Assembly (NCBI GenBank): GCA_050953105.1
Contig: JBMNMA010000009.1
Coordinates: 248,001 to 312,000, forward strand
Source: UBA1206 sp050953105
Lineage (GTDB): Bacteria; Bacillota; Clostridia; Oscillospirales; CAG-382
DNA length: 64,000 bases
Direction: 5' to 3'
The notes below the pieces were generated by a model. That model made no database searches and was not told the origin of the DNA. It saw only the letters and a list, made by a program, of their open reading frames with translations. Positions 33,154 through 42,971 of the stretch are shown here, one piece after another; position 1 is the first letter of the stretch, and each line of letters begins with the position of its first letter. The translations under genes were made by a program, and so were the position numbers.

Positions 33154-34437
33154 ATGGAAAACAAAATCAGAGTCGCTATTACCGGACTCGGTTCACGTGG
33201 CTTTGACACCTACGCCACACTTACCAAAAAGTTCCCCGACGACCTTGTTATCACAGCCGTCGCAGATCCGAGAAAAGAACGGATTGAAAAGTTCAGGAAG
33301 GAATTTGATATTCCCGAAGAAAACTGCTTTACCTCGTCCGAGGAAATGCTGTCCCGGGAAAAGCTTGCCGACGTACTGTTTATCTGCACCCTTGACAAGC
33401 AGCATTACTCCGAAGCCATGGCCGCTTTAAACAAAGGCTATGACATACTTCTTGAAAAACCAATATCCACGTCCGCCAAGGAATGCTATGACATTGCCGA
33501 AACCGCAAACCGCCTTGGCCGTAAAGTTGTGGTGTGCCACGTGCTGCGCTACACCGTATTTTATCAGAAAATTAAGGAGATTATATCCGCCGGCACAATC
33601 GGCGACGTAGCGTCAATACAGGCCATTGAGCGTGTGTGCTACTGGCATCAGGCCCACTCCTTTGTCCGGGGCAACTGGCGCAATTCCAATACCTCCTCTT
33701 CTATGATACTTCAGAAATGCTGCCATGACATGGACATTTATCTCTGGCTTGCCGATAAGAAGTGCAAAGCCGTTTCCTCCTTCGGTTCGCTGTTTTACTT
33801 TAAAAAGGAAAACTCTCCTGAAGGCGCATCCGAACGCTGCTCAAACAAATGTTCTGTGTTTGACACCTGCGTTTACAACCCTTATAAGTTCTACGGCGAT
33901 ATGATTAAAAACGGCGTATATGAATGGCCGGTAAACGTGGTTACCCAGAAAAATGACCTTGAATCCCTGTATAAAGCCCTTGAGGAAGGCCCCTACGGTA
34001 AATGCGTGTTCAACAACGACAACAACGTAGTTGACCAGCAGGTGGTAAACCTTAATCTTGAGGACGGCTCTACCATTGCCTTTACCATGTCGGCCTTTGC
34101 CAACCGCCCCGGCCGGACAATGCTGATAATGGGAACAAAGGGCAACATAGAAGCATCCATGGACGAAAATTACATAAAAATTGAAGTTTTCGGCCAACCC
34201 ATGGAGGAAATCGACGTGAGAAAGCTCACCGATGACTTTTTCGGTCATGGCGGCGGCGACGGCAGAATGATAAGCAGCCTTATAAAATACATTCGAACCG
34301 GCGAAGCCGATCCCGGAATAACCACCATCGACCGCTCGGTGGAAAGCCATTACGTTGCCATGGCAGCCGAGAAATCCCGTGTGGAAAACGGCAGGGTTGT
34401 AACCATGGATGAATTTGTAACCGGCATTAACGGTTAA
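33154..34437 (+). CDS. Gfo/Idh/MocA family oxidoreductase
   Basis: 427 residues. N-terminal Rossmann domain (VAITGLGSRGFDTYA), nucleotide-site EKPIS (LLEKPISTSAKEC), then the C-terminal alpha/beta substrate domain with a Cys-rich insertion (CSNKCSVFDTC) and HGGGDGRM. Acts on a sugar or sugar derivative with NAD(P); the substrate cannot be told. Start 33154 follows GGAGG; an upstream ATG at 33130 lacks one. Preceded by the long empty leader, followed by a terminator. Confidence 0.85.
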   Translation: MENKIRVAITGLGSRGFDTYATLTKKFPDDLVITAVADPRKERIEKFRKEFDIPEENCFTSSEEMLSREKLADVLFICTLDKQHYSEAMAALNKGYDILLEKPISTSAKECYDIAETANRLGRKVVVCHVLRYTVFYQKIKEIISAGTIGDVASIQAIERVCYWHQAHSFVRGNWRNSNTSSSMILQKCCHDMDIYLWLADKKCKAVSSFGSLFYFKKENSPEGASERCSNKCSVFDTCVYNPYKFYGDMIKNGVYEWPVNVVTQKNDLESLYKALEEGPYGKCVFNNDNNVVDQQVVNLNLEDGSTIAFTMSAFANRPGRTMLIMGTKGNIEASMDENYIKIEVFGQPMEEIDVRKLTDDFFGHGGGDGRMISSLIKYIRTGEADPGITTIDRSVESHYVAMAAEKSRVENGRVVTMDEFVTGING

Positions 34438-34479
34438 AATTTTCATTATCACTTCCCTTTTGACTATAATATAAACAAC

Positions 34480-34508
34480 AAAAAACCGGTCTGATGACCG
34501 GTTTTTTA
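34480..34508. terminator. Terminator between the oxidoreductase and the GHL10 gene
   Basis: AAAAACCGGTC-TGAT-GACCGGTTTTTT; usable by both convergent genes. Confidence 0.85.
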
Positions 34509-34520
34509 TTATTTGATTAA

Positions 34521-37500
34521 TTACTTTGAAAGTCTTACCAAAGAGGTGTTTAAGCAGTCGATAATAAAGTTAATATCTTCGACCATTGCTTTGGAAACAT
34601 CCTTTTCGGGGCAGCTTTCCATAAGTGTCTTTAACTCGCCAAGGGCCGAAATGGCGTTTTGGCAGTATTCTGTTTTTGCTTCCTTGGTTGACTTTTCAAG
34701 GTCAAAGGCTTTGGCCTGGTTTACAAGCGCCTGAGCCTGAGATTTAACCTTAGAATAGAAGTCCCCTTCAATGGGTTTAAGGTAGGCGTAAACGCTGTCT
34801 ACGTCTTCTACAAGCCTTTCAGCATAGGCGGATACTGTTTCTGAAAGCCTGTATGTCTGAACGCTCTTTCTGGAGTAAACACCCATTCTTAAGGCGTCAA
34901 AATAGTTTTCCTCATGGATTATAAGGCTTCCCCAGGAAAAGAGGTTCTGACCGAAAGCACCGGCTTCCCTTGACAGTTTGACCTGTTCAACAAGGATATA
35001 ATCAGGAGATACTTCAAAGGCCGAAAGACCTATTGAGTAATAGCACTTGCCGTCGGTGTATTTGGTGAAGGTTTTGATATTATCCACCGGAACAGTAAGG
35101 CTGGTGGTGTAGCTCATGGAGAAAACCTCGTCCATGTAGCCCGCCTCAACCCAGGCGTTGAAGTTCTGGAAAATAGTCGTCCTTGAACCTGGATAGTGAT
35201 TGGAAACGGCGCAGGACATTATAATGTCGGGATCAAGGCTCTTGGCCATGGCGTAAACCTTGGCAACCCAGTCGTTTATTATCCCTTCCCTAAACAGGCA
35301 CCAGTTGTTCCAGTCCTTGCTGTTGGAAGTCATATTCTTGGGGTTGACGGTGGTGTTATAGGCCTGCTGGAACCCGGCGATAATGTTGTCATTATAGCCG
35401 AAATCGGCTCCGTCAGGATTGGGTTCGGGGAATCTGATATAGTCAAGATGCAGACCGTCTATGTCATACTTCTCTATCATTTCCCTGTAAACACCCATGA
35501 CTAAATTCTGGGAATATTCTTCATAGGGGTTTAAAAATACGAAATTACCGTACATGGTGGGGCAGTAATTGCGTCCTGCCTTGTCAAGGAGGTGATAACC
35601 CTGTGTAGCCTTGACCAGGTCTCCGGTATCTGTGCCTATAAAGAAGTTTTCAACCCAGACATGGATTTCAATGCCGAACTCGTGACCGATACGGCAGAAT
35701 CCCTCAAGGGCGTCATAATTGCCGTGGGCGGCGGTGTGATGGCCTATAAGGCTGTTTTCCGAATAGCCAATAACCTTACCGTTATACCATGCTTCAATGT
35801 AAACGGCGTTTATGTTCATGTCTGCCATAAGGCGGATGGTTTTGTAAACGTCCTCGTCACTCTTTTCGTATGCCCTGTACCACACAGATCTGTTTTCAAC
35901 GGGGGCCGATTCATAAAGAGAAAACCTTAACTTTTCAAGCACGGGGGTAACGCCGTTTGCAAGCTCGGCGGCTTTGGCGATATCTCCGGACTTAAAGGCG
36001 GCGTCCGCTTGATCAAGGGTGTTCTGGGCAAAGGTGAGAGAGGATGAAACCTCTGAATAGTTTATAGAGTAAAATTTGCTTTTGGCGTTATCAAAGGCGG
36101 CCTTCTGCTCATCAAGCAATACGGCGGTGCTGTAAACCATAAGGTCGGGGCTGGTGTAAACCGACACGGTTTTGGTGGTCTTGTCAAGGCTGACATTGGC
36201 CCCTGCCATATACATATTTTTAAGCATATCTATATTGGCATCCCCGTGGACGGATATTACAAACCCGCCGGTGGGTATTTCCATATTGCCGGCATAGCTT
36301 GCGGACACCATTTTACCTTCGGCATTAACGCTTACTTCGTAACCGTAGATGTTGGTGCCGGTGGTTTTGCCTTCTTTGCCGTCATAAATTACGATATAGT
36401 TGGTATGTCTTATTCCGTTTATTGCGGTGTAGTTGAAGGATGAATAGCCATACTGATTGCCCACCACAGAAATAAGGGCGACATCACCAACTTCAATATT
36501 CTTTGCGGGATTGGAATACACCGTTCCGGTTTTGGCAATAGCCAGAACATATCCGTTTTCGGGTATGGTCGAGTTGCCTGCGGTGGAAACGCTTATAACT
36601 TTGCCGTTTTGAATGGCAAATTCAAGGCATTCACCGTTTCCGGTGGAGCTGCCGTAGGCAGTGGTGTAAAGCACCACCGGATTTGCTTGGGAAACGGCTG
36701 TATTCATGGCGTTCCAGGGATAATTTGTTCCGTTGATTCTCACGAACTTGTCGGGGGATTCGGTATCCTTAATTAAAAGGTTTTCTATTGTGTCGCCCAT
36801 TTTAATCTCCTTTGCCATATCCTTTTTGTTACCGGCAAATGACAGCACAAAGCCGTGGGAAGTGGGGATAAGGGTGCGGGTGTTTTCGGGTGATATATAG
36901 CACACCTTACCGCCAACCACCACCACATCCACAAAGGACGGACGGCTGTCTGTTATAAGGGAGGAATTTTCGGTAGTATAAAGGAAAATTCCGTCATTGC
37001 CTTCGGAGGTGTTTATATGACCGTTGTCAAAGGTGTAATAATTTTCCCCAATTTTAACGGCGGCGACGTCGGTTATGCCGTTGGCTTGTTCAAGCCGGGT
37101 AAAATACATTTTGGTTTCGGCGTAAAATTCCTTAGCGTATGAAACGTTGTATTCCCCGGTGAAAATAAGCGCATATTTGCCGGATATTTTGCTTCCGCTT
37201 TCCACAATTTCTTCAACCGAAAAGTTGGATCCGGTAGACTGATCGAGGATAACGGCAACCGCATTTTCGGGAACGGTAACGGTATCGTTTTTAGATACGT
37301 AATAGATTTTATCTTCCTCAAAAATCCCGTCAACCGGTGCGGTCATATTTATGCGCCTTGTTTTGGTTCTGTCCTCGGGGATAACGGTTGCCAGATCAAG
37401 CCGTTCGTAGGAAGGCTTATTATTGTAGCCGGTAACGGTTATCTTTGCTCCGGTTTTAACCTTAAAGTTTTCGGGAATAAGCGAAGCATCCACCGACAAG

Positions 37501-37916
37501 GTAAAGCCGTTTACGGGGATATAAATTTTTTCCTTTTTCCCCTTGCCCTCGATTTTGTCAAGGATTGTATAGCCTTCGGTGTTGTCGCTTACAGAACGTT
37601 TGACTATAAGTATGTATCTTCCCTCATTTGTGCCGGGAAGATAAAGGGCAGGCTTACCGTCAGAAACGTAGTTTCTGTCGTATAATGCCACGCCAAGACC
37701 GTCGTAGCTGCTGTTGACGGCATTAACGGCAAAGGTAGTGCCGTCGATATCGACGGTAATACCTGTCTGGCTGTCGGGAGTGCTTGTTTCGGACGTGGTG
37801 TCGCTGACGATATCGGAGGTGTCGTTACCTCCCTTACCGCAGGAAACAAGCAGCGATATCATCATTATAATTGCAATTACAAGGGATATTGGGCGTATGG
37901 CCTTTTTTTCAGGCAT
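34521..37916 (-). CDS. Large GHL10-type glycoside hydrolase-like lipoprotein with N-terminal repeats
   Basis: 1131 residues. Lipoprotein signal with lipobox LVSC at about 24-27. Roughly residues 45-610 hold about five related beta units, each ending in IPxxGyvlS-like sequence (IPVNGFTLS, IPTSHGFVLS, IPENGYVLA, IPTGGFVIS). Then comes the GHL10/DUF187 glycosyl hydrolase-like TIM barrel (about 690-1010: MNINAVYIEAWYN, IHVWVENF, IDGLHLDYIRFPEP, MSCAVSNHYPG) and a helical C-terminus. Acidic residues in DGLHLDYIRFPEP are candidate catalysts. Anchored outside the cell, it may cut peptidoglycan-like or other glycans. It overlaps the potD end by 8 bp. Confidence 0.82.
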   Translation of the reverse strand: MPEKKAIRPISLVIAIIMMISLLVSCGKGGNDTSDIVSDTTSETSTPDSQTGITVDIDGTTFAVNAVNSSYDGLGVALYDRNYVSDGKPALYLPGTNEGRYILIVKRSVSDNTEGYTILDKIEGKGKKEKIYIPVNGFTLSVDASLIPENFKVKTGAKITVTGYNNKPSYERLDLATVIPEDRTKTRRINMTAPVDGIFEEDKIYYVSKNDTVTVPENAVAVILDQSTGSNFSVEEIVESGSKISGKYALIFTGEYNVSYAKEFYAETKMYFTRLEQANGITDVAAVKIGENYYTFDNGHINTSEGNDGIFLYTTENSSLITDSRPSFVDVVVVGGKVCYISPENTRTLIPTSHGFVLSFAGNKKDMAKEIKMGDTIENLLIKDTESPDKFVRINGTNYPWNAMNTAVSQANPVVLYTTAYGSSTGNGECLEFAIQNGKVISVSTAGNSTIPENGYVLAIAKTGTVYSNPAKNIEVGDVALISVVGNQYGYSSFNYTAINGIRHTNYIVIYDGKEGKTTGTNIYGYEVSVNAEGKMVSASYAGNMEIPTGGFVISVHGDANIDMLKNMYMAGANVSLDKTTKTVSVYTSPDLMVYSTAVLLDEQKAAFDNAKSKFYSINYSEVSSSLTFAQNTLDQADAAFKSGDIAKAAELANGVTPVLEKLRFSLYESAPVENRSVWYRAYEKSDEDVYKTIRLMADMNINAVYIEAWYNGKVIGYSENSLIGHHTAAHGNYDALEGFCRIGHEFGIEIHVWVENFFIGTDTGDLVKATQGYHLLDKAGRNYCPTMYGNFVFLNPYEEYSQNLVMGVYREMIEKYDIDGLHLDYIRFPEPNPDGADFGYNDNIIAGFQQAYNTTVNPKNMTSNSKDWNNWCLFREGIINDWVAKVYAMAKSLDPDIIMSCAVSNHYPGSRTTIFQNFNAWVEAGYMDEVFSMSYTTSLTVPVDNIKTFTKYTDGKCYYSIGLSAFEVSPDYILVEQVKLSREAGAFGQNLFSWGSLIIHEENYFDALRMGVYSRKSVQTYRLSETVSAYAERLVEDVDSVYAYLKPIEGDFYSKVKSQAQALVNQAKAFDLEKSTKEAKTEYCQNAISALGELKTLMESCPEKDVSKAMVEDINFIIDCLNTSLVRLSK

Positions 37917-39201
37917 TGGCTCTTCTCCTCTTTCTGATTTTTAAATATACAACCAATCCGGCAAGGAGCACCACAGCCAAAATGCAGAGTATATAGATTA
38001 TATAGGAGTCGGAATCCTCGGTGGAGGCTATTTTAAGCTCCGACCACAGCTTTGCTACGTTGTCAAGGGTGGACTGGGGAAGGTTGCGGAAATAGTAGTC
38101 CCTCGAATCCTTGCCGGGATAAAGCTCCTCATAGTTGGGATAAAGGATATCCATTGCGTCGGGGTGGATTTCGGCTAAAAATTCCTGGTATTCCTCCATC
38201 TCCACAACTGCGGTGTTGGGGGTGGCGTAGCACACCGTTTCGGCGTTCTGAAGGGCCACGTTGGGGTCGAGGAGGAAGTTTATATACAGCTCGGCGGCCT
38301 CCTTGTTGGTGGAGGACTTGGGTATGCACATTGCGTCAACAAAAATGTTGGTCCCTTCCTTGGGATAAGCAAAGGCAAGGTCGGGGTTGTTTTCATACAT
38401 GCTTAAAAAGTCGCCGGCGTAGTAGGGGGCAACAGCAGCCGAGCCGCTTTCCATAATGTTGTAAATCTCGTCCATGACGTAGGCTTTGACATAGTTTTTT
38501 TGTTCAAGCAGCCAGTTTTTAGCCTGCTCCCATTCGGAAGCGTCCTGGGTGTTAAGGTCTATACCAAGCATAAACTGGGCAATGGCAAAGGCGTCCCGGG
38601 GGTTGTTTATCATTAATATTTTATCTTTTAAATTGGGATCGCGTAAAACCGACCAGCTGTCGGGGGTGTAGTCCACCATTTTGGTGTTGTAGATTATGCC
38701 AACCATACCTACAAGGTAGGGGACGGAATATTCGTTGTTGGCGTCGTAATATAAGTCTTTAAAGTCTTCGCTTATATATTTATAGTTGGGGATATTGTTA
38801 AAATCCAGCTTATGAAGCATGCCTTCGCTTATAAGGCGTTCCACCATATAGTCGGAGGGTATGATTATGTCGTAGTTGGTGGCTCCGCTTTTAAGCTTGG
38901 AGTACATATCCTCGTTGGTTGAAAAGTTGGTGTAATTGATTTCTATACCTGTAAGTTTTGTAAACTCCTTGTTTACGTCAATGCTGCCTTCGGTGCCGTC
39001 GGAAATATATTCGCCCCAGTTATATATATTGAGGGTGGTTCCGGCAAAGCGGGTGTAATCGATGGCGGCGGTTTCGGGTGTTACCTCAAACTCAGTCTCA
39101 TCATCTGTTCCGCAGGAGGTAAGTAAAACCCCGAAAACGATGGTAAACACGGCTAAAACAAGGGAAAATACCCTTTTCTTTACAAAAAACTTTTTTGTCA
39201 A
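37909..39201 (-). CDS. potD: Spermidine/putrescine-binding protein, lipoprotein with extra C-terminal membrane helix
   Basis: Solute-binding part of a polyamine ABC transporter, about 430 residues. Lipobox LTSC near residue 30; the PotD-type domain contains LNIYNWGEYI, YDIIIPSDYMVERL, and YPKEGTNIFVDAMCIPKSS. Unusually, the C-terminus adds a membrane helix and KIRKRRRANA. Start is TTG 39201, preceded by AAAGGAG; an upstream ATG gives a non-signal extension. It follows potC by 36 bp and overlaps the GHL10 gene. Confidence 0.88.
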   Translation of the reverse strand: MTKKFFVKKRVFSLVLAVFTIVFGVLLTSCGTDDETEFEVTPETAAIDYTRFAGTTLNIYNWGEYISDGTEGSIDVNKEFTKLTGIEINYTNFSTNEDMYSKLKSGATNYDIIIPSDYMVERLISEGMLHKLDFNNIPNYKYISEDFKDLYYDANNEYSVPYLVGMVGIIYNTKMVDYTPDSWSVLRDPNLKDKILMINNPRDAFAIAQFMLGIDLNTQDASEWEQAKNWLLEQKNYVKAYVMDEIYNIMESGSAAVAPYYAGDFLSMYENNPDLAFAYPKEGTNIFVDAMCIPKSSTNKEAAELYINFLLDPNVALQNAETVCYATPNTAVVEMEEYQEFLAEIHPDAMDILYPNYEELYPGKDSRDYYFRNLPQSTLDNVAKLWSELKIASTEDSDSYIIYILCILAVVLLAGLVVYLKIRKRRRANA

Positions 39202-39237
39202 CTCTCTATCTCCTTTACAATAATTTGGGTGCAAAAG

Positions 39238-40044
39238 TTATCTGTTTACAGGCTTTTTGACCTGGTTTTTGTCTTTGGTCAGCAGGTTTCTGGCCAAAAG
39301 CAATATGAAAATCACCAAAAAGATAACCGCAAACAATGCGTTCATGTCGGGTTTAACCCGTTTTTTGGTCATTGAGTATATATAAATGGGCAATGTCTGG
39401 AACGATTCCCCTGCCACAAAGTAGCTTATAACAAAGTCGTCAAGTGACAAGGTGAAGGACATAAGCAGTCCGGTGGCAATGCCGGGCAGCAGTTCAAAAA
39501 TTTCCGCCTTGAAGAAGGCCTGTAACGGCGTGCAGCCTAAGTCCATGGCCGCTTCGGGGAGGTTTTTGTCCATCTGCTTTAACTTTGGCATTACGCAAAG
39601 AATAACATAGGGCAGGTTGAAGGTTACATGGGCAATTAGCATTGTCCAGAAACCGAAAATACGAAGGTTTAAAAGTGTCGCTCCGAAGGCAAACAGCAGC
39701 ATTATCGAAACGCCGGTAACGATATCCGGATTCATCATGGGGATATTGGTTACCGTCATAATTGCAGATTTAAGCTTTTTGTTGCCTATATTGTATATCC
39801 CCACCGCAGCGGCGGTGCCAAGCACCGTGGCTATAAGAGCCGATGAAACTGCAAGGATAAGGGAATTTATAAGAGCATCTATGGCTTTATCGTTTTTAAA
39901 CAGCTCGCCATACCATTTGAGGGAAAAGCCCGAAAATTCCGCCATGCTTTCAGAGGAGTTGAAGGAAAACACGATAATAACAATAATAGGTATATAAAGA
40001 AGGGCGAAAATTATTCCGGTATATAATTTTCCGGCTATTTTCAT
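39238..40044 (-). CDS. potC: Spermidine/putrescine ABC transporter permease PotC
   Basis: 268-residue inner-membrane permease, six hydrophobic segments, with the binding-protein-dependent transport signature EAAMDLGCTPLQAFFKAEIFELLPGI contacting the ATPase. N-terminal LYIPIIVIIVFSFNSS is typical of PotC. The start overlaps the potB stop by 4 bp. Confidence 0.93.
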   Translation of the reverse strand: MKIAGKLYTGIIFALLYIPIIVIIVFSFNSSESMAEFSGFSLKWYGELFKNDKAIDALINSLILAVSSALIATVLGTAAAVGIYNIGNKKLKSAIMTVTNIPMMNPDIVTGVSIMLLFAFGATLLNLRIFGFWTMLIAHVTFNLPYVILCVMPKLKQMDKNLPEAAMDLGCTPLQAFFKAEIFELLPGIATGLLMSFTLSLDDFVISYFVAGESFQTLPIYIYSMTKKRVKPDMNALFAVIFLVIFILLLARNLLTKDKNQVKKPVNR

Positions 40045-40895
40045 ACGATAAAACCTCCCTCCTCCTCATCGTCGGAAAACTGCTTCATTACGATTAGGCA
40101 GATGAAAATGAGTATCATAAGCACAAATGAAATTGCCGAACCGTAATTGTAGACGCCGGCGGCGGATTTGATTTCGGTTTCGATTTCGTCACCTATAAGA
40201 GTAAAGTCTGGGGGACCTAACTTTTGTGATATATAGAAGGTGGACACGCTGGGGACAAACACCATGGTTACCCCGGACACTATTCCCGGCAGACTTAAGG
40301 GGAATATAACCTTAAGGAGGGTGTTAAGCCGGTTGCACCCCAAGTCCTCAGATGCTTCAATAAGGCTTTTGTCCATTTTAGACATTACCGAGTAAATGGG
40401 AAGTAGCATATAGGGCAGGAAGTTATATATCATGCCGAATATAACCGCTCCGGAGGTATTTATAAGCTTTATCTGCCCCAAGCCTATCGACTGAAAAAGC
40501 TGGTTGAGTATGCCGTTGTCCTCAAGCAGTGAGGATATGGCATAGGTGCGGAGAACAAAGTTCATCCACATGGGCAGCATAAGCAGCATTATAAGGGTAT
40601 TTTGTGTTTTTTTCTTGGTTTTTACTATTGCATACGCCAAAGGATAGGCGATAACAAGACATATTAAAGTGGCGATAAAGGCGAAAGCAAGGGAAATTAT
40701 AAACACCTTTGGTGTTTCGCCCGAAAACATACGGGAAAAGTTATTTACTGAAAAATTGCCGTTTCTGTCGGTAAAGGCGTAATAGATGACAAACAGCAAC
40801 GGTGCTATGACGAACAACGCAGACCATACAAGGTAGGGCGATGCCGCATAGCGCTGAAGCAGGGATTTTTTGTTTTTGACTTCTGTCTTTCCCAT
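40041..40895 (-). CDS. potB: Spermidine/putrescine ABC transporter permease PotB
   Basis: 284-residue partner permease: six hydrophobic segments and the EAA loop EASEDLGCNRLNTLLKVIFPLSLPGI. The VWSALFVIAPLLFVIYYAF N-terminal helix is typical. The start lies one base after the potA stop, so potA and potB are tightly coupled. Confidence 0.93.
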   Translation of the reverse strand: MGKTEVKNKKSLLQRYAASPYLVWSALFVIAPLLFVIYYAFTDRNGNFSVNNFSRMFSGETPKVFIISLAFAFIATLICLVIAYPLAYAIVKTKKKTQNTLIMLLMLPMWMNFVLRTYAISSLLEDNGILNQLFQSIGLGQIKLINTSGAVIFGMIYNFLPYMLLPIYSVMSKMDKSLIEASEDLGCNRLNTLLKVIFPLSLPGIVSGVTMVFVPSVSTFYISQKLGPPDFTLIGDEIETEIKSAAGVYNYGSAISFVLMILIFICLIVMKQFSDDEEEGGFIV

Positions 40896-40896
40896 T

Positions 40897-42015
40897 TTAC
40901 GACTCTTCCTCGGTGTTTTCGGAAAGCTCCTCTATTTCGTCCGAATAGCTCGAATAGTCACCGAAACGTCCGGAATATTCCGATTTCTTCATAATATGAA
41001 TATCGTCGGGGTCAAGGACAATACCGATATTAGTCCCTACGGGATAATAGTCGGTTGTCTGGACAAGCCACTTAAAGCCCCGGATATCCACTATTGTGTC
41101 AAAATGAACTCCTCTGAAAGTTACCTGGGTAACCATGCCCTTAAGCATGCCGTCATTGGGGGGAACAAGATTAATGTCCTCCGGACGAATGACGGCATCC
41201 ACCGGCTCGTTTTCGCTAAAGCCCTTGTCAAGGCATTTGAAAGCATGGCCAGCAAAAGAGACCAAAAAATCCTCCTTCATAACCGCATCGACAATATTAC
41301 TCTCGCCGATAAAGTCGGCCACGAAGGCGTTTCTGGGTTCGTTGTATATGTCCAGCGGAGAGCCTACCTGCTGAATGCAGCCGTTGTCCATAACCACTAT
41401 GGAGTCGGACATGGACAAAGCTTCCTCCTGGTCGTGTGTAACGTATATAAAGGTTATGCCAAGCTGTTTTTGTATGTTTTTAAGCTCCACCTGCATATCC
41501 TTGCGGAGCTTAAGGTCAAGAGCTCCCAAAGGTTCGTCAAGGAGGAGTATTTTTGGCTTTACCGCCAATGCCCTGGCTATAGCCACGCGCTGCTGCTGGC
41601 CGCCGGAAAGCGATGTTACGTTTCTTGTGGAAAAACCCGCCAGATTAACAAGGGCAAGCATATCCGTCACCCGCTGTTTTATCTCTTTTTCGGGGAGCTT
41701 TTGTATCCGCAGGCCGAAAGCCACGTTCTCGAAAACGTTTAAATGGGGAAACAGGGCGTATTTTTGGAAAATGGTGTTGACAGGTCGCTTGTAGGGCGGC
41801 ACGTCGTTCATTTGGACGCCGTTAAAATATACGTTTCCTTTGTCCGGGGTTACAAAACCGCCGATAATCCTAAGAGTTGTGGTCTTGCCGCAGCCGGAAG
41901 GACCCAACAATGTTACAAATTCCTTATCCTTGATTTCAAGGCTGATATTGTTGAGAATTAAATCGTCGTCAAAGGACACCGATATATTCTCCAGGCGTAA
42001 AAGGACATTTTCCAT
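40897..42015 (-). CDS. potA: Spermidine/putrescine ABC transporter ATP-binding protein PotA
   Basis: 372-residue ATPase energising polyamine uptake. Walker A GPSGCGKTT near 39-47, Q-loop, ABC signature LSGGQQQRVAIARAL, Walker B ILLLDEP, and a C-terminal TOBE-type regulatory domain (about 280-350). First gene of potABCD. RBS GGAGG; consensus-like promoter 57 bp upstream. Confidence 0.95.
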   Translation of the reverse strand: MENVLLRLENISVSFDDDLILNNISLEIKDKEFVTLLGPSGCGKTTTLRIIGGFVTPDKGNVYFNGVQMNDVPPYKRPVNTIFQKYALFPHLNVFENVAFGLRIQKLPEKEIKQRVTDMLALVNLAGFSTRNVTSLSGGQQQRVAIARALAVKPKILLLDEPLGALDLKLRKDMQVELKNIQKQLGITFIYVTHDQEEALSMSDSIVVMDNGCIQQVGSPLDIYNEPRNAFVADFIGESNIVDAVMKEDFLVSFAGHAFKCLDKGFSENEPVDAVIRPEDINLVPPNDGMLKGMVTQVTFRGVHFDTIVDIRGFKWLVQTTDYYPVGTNIGIVLDPDDIHIMKKSEYSGRFGDYSSYSDEIEELSENTEEES

Positions 42016-42071
42016 CTACATCCGTTTCCTCCGTAAAATAATAACATTATTGCCGTATATAAAGCTACTTA

Positions 42072-42100
42072 ATAATACATTTTTTGAATTCTTTTGTCAA
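42072..42100 (-). promoter_or_regulatory. SigA-type promoter of potABCD
   Basis: On the minus strand: TTGACA (42100-42095), 17-bp spacer, TATTAT (42077-42072). Confidence 0.82.
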
Positions 42101-42179
42101 TACACCGAATATAAATATTTTTCTTGTCAGGCAAGTATTTTTAGGCTTTTTTTCGTCATATTATCAGACGGTGATTTTG

Positions 42180-42890
42180 ATGAAAAAACCTATAGCTTAC
42201 GCCGCAAAATGCGTCCTCTGCGGCTTTGCCATGTGCGTGCCCGGACTGTCGGGCGGAAGCATGGCGATATTACTTGGCATATATAAAAACATGATGGAAA
42301 TAGCCTCGTCTTTTTTAATAAAACCCAAAAAATACCTTCTCCCTCTTGTCATAACCGGTTTTTCCTGTCTTACGGGGGTGGTGCTGTGGTCGGTATTCCC
42401 CGGCAGGCTTTCGGCAGAATATGAGAATGTATTTATAATAGCCTCGGCGGTTATTGTGGCGGCATCACTTCCCTTTTACATAAAAAACTCAAAAATTAAA
42501 AAACTAACGCCGAAAGCACTCCTTTATACTGCCGCCGGAGGGGTGGCCGTTACTGCAATAGATATTATTTTAAGGTCGGGTAATTCACCGCAAAATCAGT
42601 CTTTCGGCTTTTTAGCCTACTTTTTAGCCGGGTTTGTCCTTTCTGTATCCCTTATCCTACCGGGGATAAGCTACCCGTATATGCTTGCATTTATAGGCAT
42701 CTATGGCAGGGTGATATCCGCCATAAACAGCCTTGAACTGGCAGTTTTGCTCCCCCTCGGACTGGGCACCGCCTTGGGGATAGTAGCGCTTGCAAAGTCG
42801 ATATTGAAAATCATGGAGAAGTTTCCCTTTGAAACCGACTGCTTTTTGCTGGGGTTTACCGCATTATCAACAGTATTAATATTTATTTGA
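42180..42890 (+). CDS. DUF368 family polyprenyl-phosphate transporter (PopT-like)
   Basis: About 236 residues, polytopic. Opening PGLSGGSMAILLGIYKNM is the DUF368 signature, repeated in inverted form as LPGISYPYMLAFIGIYG. DUF368 proteins have been linked to recycling of undecaprenyl phosphate across the membrane for peptidoglycan and teichoic acid synthesis. Start 42180 is set by GACGGTGA upstream. Divergent from potABCD. Confidence 0.88.
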   Translation: MKKPIAYAAKCVLCGFAMCVPGLSGGSMAILLGIYKNMMEIASSFLIKPKKYLLPLVITGFSCLTGVVLWSVFPGRLSAEYENVFIIASAVIVAASLPFYIKNSKIKKLTPKALLYTAAGGVAVTAIDIILRSGNSPQNQSFGFLAYFLAGFVLSVSLILPGISYPYMLAFIGIYGRVISAINSLELAVLLPLGLGTALGIVALAKSILKIMEKFPFETDCFLLGFTALSTVLIFI

Positions 42891-42971
42891 GCGTAAAATT
42901 AACACAATTTTCACCAATTTTAACTTTGGGAGTGTTAATATGGTTTGAATAAGTAGTTAAGGAGGACTGCA

